From contig QAXH01004102.1 of assembly GCA_004335635.1 (NCBI GenBank), positions 1 to 40,698 on the forward strand: 40,698 bases of DNA, in the 5' to 3' direction. The notes under the pieces are model-generated. The model did no database searches. It saw only the letters and a list, made by a program, of their open reading frames with translations, and had not been told where the DNA came from. Numbering within the stretch: position 1 is the first letter of the stretch; every line of letters begins with the position of its first letter. Origin of the DNA: Chloromonas sp. AAM2 (Eukaryota > Chlorophyta > Chlorophyceae > Chlamydomonadales > Chlamydomonadaceae). The translations under genes and the position numbers were made by a program. Of the stretch, positions 1 through 9,230 are shown one piece after another.

Positions 1-3000
1 ACCAGCAGCGCCAGCAGCACATCCATCTGGTGAGGGCAACTGTGATAGTAGCGCTCAGTTGCTGGGACAGGCAACTGCGTAAAGGTGGCGGAGACAAAAA
101 TACGCACAGTCAGGGTGGGCAGTGTGTTCTGGTCAGTGATGTTCAGTCAATGAATGCCTGCCCAGCAACTGACCCTGGCCTGGGCATGCCATGCATCATG
201 GCGGTGGCTGCTGAGTTGCTGGCTTGCGTCATCTTCCGCATGCACTGGGTGTGCACAGCGCAGTCATTACCACACGCACGATGAGGCAAGCATGCACATA
301 CCACACGCACGGCGCATGCAAGCATGCACATACAGTGTCCCTCCGTTGTCCGTCATCCTGCTCTTGTCATCCTTTGTTGCTGCAGGCAAACACTTCAGGG
401 CCATTGACGCAACTGACGCTGCCTACATTCACCAGCGACCTGCGGAGCTTGACACGCTGATTGACCTGATCAGGCGCAGGCAGGGCTACCAGGTTGTTTG
501 TTCAGGGCGCCAGAGCGGGAAGAGCACGATCGCCCAAGCTCTGCACATGTCCCCCGAGCTCAAGGCCGATGGACGTACGGTTCTAGTGCTTGAGCTGGGT
601 GACTGGCATCTCGGCATCACCACAGTGAGTGCATGGCCAAGGTGTGGGCGCATGCGCGGGGCACATTGAGCTTGCAAGGTTCACTCTGCCTCAATGTACT
701 GCGCTCAAGTGGCCATGCTGCTGTTTTGTCACTGCTGGTATGGGTCACCAGCTGTTGGATACTTTTGCTGAGACGCTCTCCCACTCAGCTGTTATGTACC
801 AGGCAGGCCTGTTGTGTGGCAGACACGGGCATTGGGCCACCCTAACATCGTCATGCATTCAGGCAGGCTTACGAATCAGTGCGTCCTATCGTCGAGTTAC
901 TTGGAAACACTTTCTTGTACAGTGAGGACAATTTGCACCGATTTGGCTTGACCCAGCTTCTCCTTCATCTGTGCAGAAAGGAGAGATGTGGGCAGCCGTC
1001 TTTACACAGCTTGCCCGCAACCAAGGTGGTGAGGACTTCAAGCTTGAGAACATGCGAGTGCTCTTGGACGACGCACATGCTGAACCCAGCTGCTTCAACT
1101 TTGCAGCAATCTGCCAACGCACCACGCGTTCGCTGCTCATTGTGGTGGATGAAGCATCTACGCTGGCGAGAGTTGCGGCCGAGCCTGTAGTAGACTTTCT
1201 GTATGGCGTACAGCTAGTCAAGGGTGACACAAAGACCAAGTGCCAGGGCGTCATCATGCTGGGCGTACACTCTGTCATCAACCTGCTTTCTGAGGCCAGG
1301 TTTGTGGTTTGCATGGGCATTCTGTCACTACTGGTTGTATTGAGGCTCACTCAGTTTTTCCCGCCAGATTGAGGCCCTGCCTAGCCTTCGGATGCTGCCT
1401 CACCCTGCTCAACGCCACACCCTGCCAGGTACCGTCAAACTCCTGTGAGGAGGTCTCAGAGGCACGGCATAGCGTGCACCTGGCAAGAATCAAGCAGCGC
1501 AATCTTCGGCAGAAGAGCATACCTCATCACACATCTATCAACAGTCCGACCCTCATCATAAATAAGACTCACATTTGTTATTACAATACGTTACTGCTTT
1601 AGGTTTACCTGTCCCTGTATGCAATCTGCAGCACACATGTGCATGGGTCTTGTGAGCATAGAGAAAAAGTAGTGGTAACACACATCTTGACGACATCTTT
1701 GTCATGCATCTTTGCCTGCCTGCACAGGAGGTTGTCGACAACTATGAGTCACCTGCCGGAAAACGCCAGGGCAATTGATGATGCCCCAGGGCCTACATCA
1801 AGGTGAGCAGGACAGCCAACTCAAGCTTGTGTTGGAAATGCGATCAGGAGGCAGGCATGGTCAGGCACCACCGCTGGCGAGCGCTGGCTTTGGGCATGAG
1901 TCGTAACACTCTACCACCAGACCCTGGTGGGCTTGTACTTCATATGCTAAGTGCTTGCGTCCTCTATTAGCATCTGAGTGAGCAGATGGCTAAGCAAACC
2001 ACGTGATCATTTTGTATTGGTATGCACATTGAGCTGTAAGCCAGCCCAGGTAGCTTGGTTGGCCTGGGTACGTACTAATGGTATCATGCAAAGCCTCTCA
2101 GCCCTGCATCTGCATTCTACATCCTTGGGTATGGGCCCTTGCGGGTGGCTCTGGGATCAGGCATGGGCATTTCAGGTCATCCCAGGTCGTGAGCCATCTA
2201 TCGGTTCTGCAGTCATAGGAATGAAATATAGGATTGACTCAGGAACTGTGTAGGGTGCTTAGTCCTTGGCAATGTAGGGTGCTTTAGTCCTTGGCAAACT
2301 GCTTTGCTGCTGCAGAGTGGCATTGACCGAACGCGTCACTTCTCTGTTCAAGGAGGACGTGCTTCTAGGCATTGTCAACTTCACCCAGGCAGAGGTGGTT
2401 GGGCTGTTTCAGCAGGTGTGGGCTCGAGAGCAGCAGCGGCTAGTGTCTCTGCAGCTGGGAGAGGACTGGCCCAGCATTGTGGGCGAAGCAGTTTACAGCG
2501 TCACCATGGGCAACAGGGGCCTGGTTGGGCTGTGTGGCCAGGCTATTGACGCAGAGTTAGTTCGCAGAGCCGGGCACAACACTGGAATTAACGGCGGTCA
2601 TACATGAGAGGGAGGCCTTTGATAAGGCAATCCTTGAAGGCACGGTTACCGTGGGCATACAGCAGCTGCCAGTTGGGTTACTACAAGAAGGCGTGCTGGT
2701 AGCTGTGGATGATGATGGGAATCTGCTCGGCAATGTAGCTCAAGTTCTAGTAGCATACGATACGGCTCATGTCAAGCTTATGATGGCAGCCCCCATCGTC
2801 ACCTCCGCGCTTCTAGCTCGCCTGCATTATCAGCATGCTAGTGCGGCCATGCTTCCGGGTGGACGGGTACCAGAGACATGGAACATGGATTGGCTGCTTG
2901 ATGCGGTGAGTTGCACGCATATTACAACGGTGCTACACCTCTCTATTGACTTCCATGTCCTATGTCATGCACGCAGCAGGCTGCTTTTGAAAAGCCTGTG

Positions 3001-4024
3001 TCTGCTTTGTGTGCTGAGCACTGCTCACACCCAGCTCTATACTCACTACACTGCAGGTGGTTCAAAACTTCAACATGGACACTGTGTACGCTCCTCAAGC
3101 AAGCAACAAGCTCGGTCCTTCTGAGTATGCTTATCAAGGGCAGTTCTCCGTGCTGTTGAGCACCATCATGCGTCTGGTGGACGAAGCATATAAGTGGGTA
3201 TGGCAATGTCTGGGGTGAGGGTTAACAGGTCGACGTCTAGGACCGATTGTTCTAGTTAAGGAGGCTATGATTGTTTGAAGACGACTACCTTCAGTTTACA
3301 CTTAGATTCTTGCTTGAGTCGTCCAGTTGGTCCGTGAAATACTGAGACCAACATACGATGTCAGCTTCTGCAACGAGTGCCAAAGAATCTGAAAGTAGGA
3401 GGGATTTGCATTCGTTCTTTTTGAACACTAGACCTGACCCACCCCCCTTGTTATTGATTTCCTGTGTTTAGGTGGACCGCAACTTATGCAAGCCATACCC
3501 TGTTGGCTATGCATAAACTAAAACTCGGCTTTGTGCTTGTTTGAGCAAGTCCTGCTTTTCATGCATGCAGGGTTATCCCTGAGGCCCGCAACCTTACCGT
3601 GGCAGGTCACCGCAGGCGGCGTCTTGACATTCTGCTTGTAGCCACTTTGAAACGGACCTTTGGGTTTGAGCTGATTGCTGACGTGACTGACCAGACTACT
3701 TTGGAGCATGTCAGCCGCGCGCGCAACATCTACACTCGGCTCCACAAGTCTTTTGTGAAGGATGTTGCAACCGGGTTCTGCACCGAGCTGCCATGCCAGC
3801 TATCGGTTGTCAACTTCGCAGTGGCAGGCACACCAGCCGCACAACAGCTGATTTTTCCAATGTCTGGCCCGCATGTCAGCGTCAGGCATGTAGTGCTGCC
3901 TCAGTCTGGCGACCCACACAGCCCTGCCAAGATCTACACGTCCCCTGAGGCATTCAGGGAAGTCAAGCTCCAGGCCAGCCCCAAGCATACGTACAGAATC
4001 TCTCACGAAGAGCCCAGCTGTTAA
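1..4024 (+). CDS. CR-type P-loop NTPase with C-terminal PD-(D/E)XK nuclease-like domain (5' partial, probable frameshift)
   Basis: Proposed exons: 1-29 (partial), 386-624, 867-921, about 981-1299, 2316-2905, 3057-3193, 3571-4024; about 600 residues, start outside the window. The second exon has a Walker A motif (GRQSGKST). The fourth has a Walker B-like stretch (SLLIVVDEAS) and a following LGVHSVINLL segment. Exon 2316-2905 has NFTQAEVVGLFQQVW and GNRGLVGLCG, like the lid region of CR/STAND-like NTPases. The last two exons carry an early acidic helix (PSEYAYQGQF), RRRRLDILLV and FGFELIAD followed by a histidine, the E...D...E pattern of a PD-(D/E)XK fold. In the known CR (Crinkler-RHS) class this NTPase-nuclease pair is a mobile or effector-type module. 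Joins at 29/386, 624/867, 1299/2316 and 3193/3571 keep phase; 921/981 uses a weak AAG acceptor. Between about 2555 and 2582 the frame moves by one base with no room for an intron, so this is a frameshifted pseudogene or a base error. Confidence 0.65.
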
Positions 4025-4191
4025 TCCAGGTTTTTCCTACTGTTTCCGGCTTGCAAGTCTTTGTGTGCAACAAGAACACTTTATTGCTTATGTGGAGCTT
4101 GACTTTAAGAGCCCCTCTTTGATGCTCATGCGCGCTACAGCTGGCGCTCGCAACTCAGTGAAAGCGAGAGGCTGTTGCATGATGATGTGGG

Positions 4192-4196
4192 TGTAA
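4192..4196 (+). terminator. Possible TGTAA polyadenylation signal
   Basis: TGTAA, the usual chlorophycean poly(A) signal, lies 168 nt after the TAA stop of the NTPase-nuclease gene. It is the first plus-strand TGTAA I see after that stop. A five-base motif is weak evidence alone. Confidence 0.35.
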
Positions 4197-4997
4197 CTCT
4201 AATACACATGGCTGCCTGATAGTTGGTGCATGGGAGTGGAATCTGTCTGGTAGACACCTTGCATGGATGACTGGACCGCATGGTAACGTAGGGTAAGGGC
4301 TGGTGACATGGACACCTCGCATGGACACCTGGCAACGTTCCTAGGCGGCCCACAACATTACTGCACTGAGCATGGCTTGAGGGTTGTATACTCAGGTAAA
4401 CCTGGTTTCGTCTAAGTGAGGTGACTCCGCTTGTGCAGGATTCGCAGAACACATAGGAATGTGCTAGTTTAGGTGATTCACTTTTCAATGGGCTGTTCTC
4501 CCTCCTTGGTCCTGCCTCCGGTTTGGGTCTCTTTCTTTCAGCTGCCCTCTGTTAGGCCTGTCTTATTTGGCCTTGCGTTTCTGTCTTTCTTCTGGTTGCT
4601 CTGTGCTTGGTCTCCTTGCTTCCCTGCGTCCGCTGGTTCTTGGCCTCTTGGAGTGCTATGCCGCTCTGTTTTTTGTGATCGCTGAATCCTCGCTGCCAGG
4701 GGTGTCCCTCGGGACTGGGGGGCCTCCAGCTGTGTAATGGTTAGATTCAATTCAATGTCGTGCGTCTGGGTAATTGTGCATCCTCATCTCTGAGCATCCT
4801 CATGGCCACTTTTGTCTTTGTTTGCAAAGCCTCGGAGTCTGAATGTCCATCTGATGTCATCTGGGTCTCAGTCAGACAAGTCAACTATACTATAACAAGC
4901 ATGTGTCGGGCCGTGACTCATACATGACACGTGCAGCATGATACAGACATCTGTAGGGATGATTATACATCCTGCCAACCAGGTCCGCCATGTGTCA

Positions 4998-5002
4998 TTA
5001 CA
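4998..5002 (-). terminator. Possible TGTAA polyadenylation signal for the secreted-protein gene
   Basis: TTACA on the plus strand reads TGTAA on the minus strand, 584 nt beyond the stop of the gene ending at 5586. Long 3' UTRs are common in Chlamydomonas-type algae, so the distance is acceptable. Motif-only evidence. Confidence 0.3.
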
Positions 5003-5290
5003 TCATCAGCATGGCCTGATCACCTCACTCCTCTTCAACCACTCCACACCCTTTCCATAGCCGCCTGTCCTCATGCAGACGGCTTTGAACAACGGCTTTG
5101 AACAGTCAGAAGATAATCCTTATGCAATATGGATGTGACCACTGTCTCGCCCAGCTAGTTCTAGCTAGCTGCGTTGTGGCTGCCTTTAGCGTGTGCCATG
5201 ATGACATAATTGCACTCACACAGCACCAGTTCTTCACGCACATGGGAGTTCATGTACATGGGAGGTAAGCACATGGGAGCTCATGCACAA

Positions 5291-5375
5291 CCTGCAGATT
5301 GTTGCCATTGGCACCGTGACGTACCCTGTATTCTCAACATGCCTGTGTTCAAGTGGCGTTCTCCTTTGAATAGTG
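5291..5375 (+). repeat. Dispersed repeat, copy 1
   Basis: About 80 nt resemble 10396-10475 with roughly 80% identity by eye; shared runs include the words around GTGAC(G/A)TACCCTGT and TGCCTGTGTTCAAGTGG. In the other copy the stretch is open in one frame and reads as a hydrophobic peptide; here that frame is broken. Probably a decayed fragment of a mobile or gene-derived sequence. Confidence 0.55.
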
Positions 5376-5585
5376 GTGAACTGGCGGAATCTTGTGGGTG
5401 GCCAGGATCAATGGAGCATATGGATAGAAGACAGTTAACCTGCATCTTGTGTGGGGAACCCTTCACCGCTGTTGCTGCCAGCATCCACATATCTTCATTG
5501 CGGTTGCCGTGCATTGTCCGCTAACAATGTCACTGCACACACATCCCTCCAGACACAGCCATGCGCTGCCAACATCAAGACACTG

Positions 5586-8500
5586 TCATTGCGGCTGTCG
5601 TGTGTTCAGGTCGCGTTGTCGCCATGTGGTGGTACGTCCCCGTTGTGGCTTGGCCCCGCCGCCGCCCGTGGATCCAACCCCCTCATCCCCGTCAACATCC
5701 CCTCGCCTGCCGTGCCTGGTGCTGGCCTTATCAGGTCTATGTGCAGGAGCTGGCGCAGGGGCTGACGCTTGCCTGGCCGTCGCACCCATTGATCCTGTCG
5801 GTTGGTGTTGTGTGCTCTGGTCACAAGCAACACTGGCACCCTGCAGGGAAATGATACAAGCGGAGTTGCACTTGTAAACAGAATCAGCCATCAGAATAGC
5901 AGGGCAGCGTGACACGCCGTGTATGAACAGCCGTCCTTGGCTATATTGCTCAGTACTACTGTTTGCAGGGTTATGGATGGGGAATGAGTATGCCGTCAAA
6001 CGGCAGACATCTTGCCAAGTGGACTAGGGTGTGGGACGCCATCATCAAACAACACGTGCTTTGATTGCACCGGTAGCTAGGTCCGCCTTACTTTCATCTT
6101 GAAGAACAGGTCTTGATGCCCTTCCATCAGGTACTGGGACTCAATACTGCTGTAGTCGGCTGCAAGGTGCCACCCGTCAGCGTCCACAGGGCTCACCTGC
6201 CAGGACGTAACGTTTATACCATTCCACATCCAATTAATAGAGAATTACATTGTTATTGGAAAAGTTCTTACATTGAATGCCTAAATGCAAGTCTGGACAT
6301 GTTGATGGACAAAAAGGACTTCTATTCACGCCTGTCAGTGTCCACCTTTTCACTACACATGATATTCCCGGATGGATTTGCAGCCTTACCTGTCCGTAGT
6401 TCGAGTACACCACCATGTCCCCATCTGGTGGCTGTTCTCCTAGCAGGATCTGTGCACAGCGCAGCATGTTGCAGATGTCCATCAATATATGTCATCAGTA
6501 TGGCTGTTTTACCAGGTCACACAGAGGGTGTGGCTCCTGGTTTTGCAGCAGCTGAGTCAAAACGGTGAGCAGTTAATGGTACGCACAACTGTTACATTGT
6601 GTGGCTATCAGGGTGAATCAAGATTCAAAGTGCCCCCGACTGACGTAAATGTGAAAAACGAACGGCGAGAGTCCGGGCGCGCGGTTCGACACGCACACCT
6701 GGGGCGGCACACAATACACACCTGCCAGTCGCCGAACATGTAGTCAAACCATAACGAACGGTCCTCTGCATGGTCAGAGCAACAATGCCAGGCAAGTAAC
6801 TCAGTGTCCTGATCAGCTAAGTGAACTGTGACTGGCGGCCGTTTCCATGCCAACCTGTCAGTGGCCCCAGCAAGACTATCTCAAGAGTCGGCCCATCTCA
6901 ACTGCAGTAGCTGCAGACTGCGTGATGGTGATGTCGTCATACAGCAACACGCACGTCATACTGCCCCTATGTATGCCCTGGTAACATTCACGGGATTTCA
7001 CAAGCCCAGTATGACCCTCCCATCAGTTGTGCATGGCATGCAGCCACACACCTCCTATCGCACTGTGTTGGCGCACGTACACTGCCTTGCCCTCATAGCA
7101 CTCCACTAGCTCATACACCCCGTCCAAACCGCCGGTCAGAAGGTCAGCCTGAATATATGGCAGACAGTTAACATCAAAGGCCAACAGTCCTCAACCCATC
7201 TGCGCAGCCATGCGTGGTATCATGCCGAAAAGTGACGTGGTGACAGGAGCACTAAGGGGAAAAAGTTGGGGCTGACTGATGGCGTTAAGTGTGATGTTAT
7301 ATTGTGATGGCTTGGCTGGGCAGAATGTGCACATGCCAGGACAAAAACCGAGGAGCAAGAAACAGCTGGCAGGACTGTTCACCATGCACGTCATCTGTTT
7401 TGGAGCTTGCAGCCCTGTTCCTGCGAAAGCCCAGCTGACATCACACTTAGAAACGGCTCAGCATCACACTCACGTGCACATCCATGCCGCTGACGACCAC
7501 ATTGCATGTGGCAGTTCCGTTGAGCACAATCTCCCCTGACTCTAGCTGTATGCAATTCTCCCACATCCACTCTGGGTGGGCCTTCTCTGGAATATATCCA
7601 TCGTCATTTTCGTCATCGTAGGGTTCCTGGCTGGCTGCATGCATGTGGGCTGTAGCTGCACTGCCTGCTGCATGTGCGGGTTCGCTCCAGGCATAGGCCA
7701 CCTTGTCTTCATCACTGCATGGGCATGGTGGCATGGAGGCATGAGCTAAGGCAGGATGACAAATCTGAAAGCCAATTACGCAAACAGCAACGTCATCACT
7801 GTATGGGCAATGTGTCATCAGCCATATACACACAGTAATTATATATATAGTTACTTATAGCTTTCAAAGGGAAACCGCTACAGGACACTGGACGACACTG
7901 GACGGGATGAAAAATCCGAAAATCGATCACGGTGCGTCATCACTGTACTGGCATTCAATGAACAGGTTTGGATGATGCCCATGCTTATGGCATCAGCTAC
8001 GGCTAGATGACCAACTCAAAAGTCGAGTGCAGGATGGAAACCCATTGTGCCTGGCAGATGTGCGTACATGAAGCGTTTAATGTGCGAGAGCACACAGGCG
8101 TGCAGTGCTGATAACACAACCCAAACGAGTGTTGCCATGTCGAGCAGTCGGGTAGAGCAGGGCTCGACAATCCATTCGGATTCCGATGTAATCAAGCCGA
8201 AAATCCAGAATACTGATAAAATTCTTGCACGGATACAGTATTTTTTGCACGCCAATCTTGATGATAATCCAAAAATCCGGATACGATGTACGAGCTGTGC
8301 CTGAGGATCCCAGCAGCAACCGACATGACGTGAGGCAGACATCGGAAATACAGATAGCTGAAAAGTCGTTTTCGAACCCTGGGGTGGAGGTATGCAGAAT
8401 GCATGGCAACACACCCATGAAGCACCGTGTCAGTGCGCTGGCATGGATGTGCCGTGTCGAGTAGAAGTATCATTCTCAGGTGACATGCCCCTCTGCACTG

Positions 8501-8666
8501 TTCAAAGGCCGACATCAACCCACACATACCTGGTCATTTGGTCATAGTCGTAGCTGAAGTTGCCATTTGTTGTGAACCGCTCTTCATACGCATAGTATGA
8601 CGCATGTGTGGCCTGAAGCAGGGGTAGAATAGTGATAAACAGGAGCAAAGAAGTTTGCCAGTTCAT
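5586..8666 (-). CDS. Secreted protein of unknown function, seven exons
   Basis: Exons from the 5' end: 8666-8530, 7714-7474, 7148-7052, 6765-6722, 6449-6390, 6196-6092, 5840-5586; every junction keeps phase and the last exon ends at TGA. Product about 312 residues. It starts with a clear signal peptide (MNWQTSLLLFITILPLLQA, then THA/SY as likely cleavage site), so the protein probably enters the secretory pathway. An acidic linker follows, then one domain of about 110 residues with GLDGVYELVECYEGKAVYVR, EDRSLWFDYMFGDW, LLGEQPPDGDMVVYS and DADGWHLAADYSS. From memory this GVYEL...YVR...LWY...DW pattern recurs in secreted proteins of volvocine algae, but I cannot name a function. The last exon is rich in Ala, Pro, Gly and Arg and looks disordered. 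There are two cysteine-bearing segments (WENCIQLE, TATCNVVV). The short exons 6765-6722 and 6449-6390 are the least certain. Confidence 0.7.
7714..7951 (-). repeat. Triplicated splice-acceptor segment at exon 2
   Basis: On the minus strand the words around the exon-2 acceptor (CCCATGCAG|TGATGA) recur as CCCATACAG|TGATGA (exon side starting at 7798) and as CAGTACAG|TGATGA (exon side starting at 7942). Flanking bases of the two upstream copies also match, for example GGATGACAAATCTGAAAGCC against GGGATGAAAAATCCGAAAAT. The middle copy is in frame with exon 2 and would add 28 codons without a stop. The outer copy meets a stop after four codons. Confidence 0.5.
7836..7856. repeat. Short AT tract in intron 1
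   Basis: A TA-dinucleotide run (AATTATATATATAG) in the first intron of the secreted-protein gene. It is notable only because the surrounding DNA is much richer in G and C. Confidence 0.5.
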
Positions 8667-9230
8667 CTTTCTTTTGGGTGGAATTTGTGGGTGGGCAGGG
8701 TCAGTCTAGGATGTGGAGAGAGAGATATCTCAATCAACCTGAATCTGGCTGGGATCCTTGCCTGACAGAACTTAAAGGCAACAGCAGAGACGGCAGCAGT
8801 GGCCAACTAGTGCGTGTTGTCGAGGTAGTTGATGCTGCATTTGGTGGCTCGTGCTTGCGCTCTTAGAGTTAAAATACCCATCATGGGGTGCGATTCCCCT
8901 GTCAGCTAAAGTCTTAGGCCGGTCACTGTACTTTTGAGGTGGCTAACTTCCAAAACGAAAAAGTGTAAAAGATGGTACTCCCCTCCCACGCAAACTGCTG
9001 GTGGTAATCAAGCATTCTATCACTGTGGTCGGCAACGAATCGCACGGCAATTGCAACACTCTGACGGCAGTGCCCGGCAACAGTTTCGACAAGAGGTGCG
9101 CCGGTCCCCATCAGGTCTTTGGACCTCACGCACGCTGCCAACCAGCGTCAGCATCAGGCGATCTTAACCCCAATCAGTGTCAATCCTCATCAATCTTTGT
9201 TGCCGCCTGCCGCCTCACTCGACAACAGCC
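8667..9230. promoter_or_regulatory. Shared upstream region of two divergent genes
   Basis: The ATG of the secreted-protein gene (minus, 8666) and the ATG of the OPR-like gene (plus, 9231) are 564 bp apart. The stretch must hold both 5' UTRs and core promoters and may be bidirectional. I see no convincing TATA box. CCAAT occurs once at about 9170 on the plus strand, which may be chance. Confidence 0.45.

Larger units (their letters stand above)
4025..5585. other. Convergent intergenic region
   Basis: No convincing gene. It should hold the 3' UTRs of the NTPase-nuclease gene (plus) and the secreted-protein gene (minus). A pyrimidine-rich tract rich in CTT/TCT covers about 4495-4640. A TTACA at 4998-5002 would be a minus-strand TGTAA signal. 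A repeat copy lies at 5291-5375. Reading frames here lack splice-consistent partners. Confidence 0.5.

Noticed and set aside
1368..1802. Possible extra exons in the NTPase-nuclease gene (ALPSLRMLPHPAQ; EVVDNYESPAGK)
   Set aside because: The second has two in-frame stops and the first does not fit phase. Splicing 1299 directly to 2316 keeps phase and restores the expected domain order, so these are treated as intron.
5449..5877. Overlapping plus-strand open frames of about 100-140 codons
   Set aside because: They are shadows of the GC-rich last exon (5840-5586) of the minus-strand secreted-protein gene, which joins upstream exons in phase.
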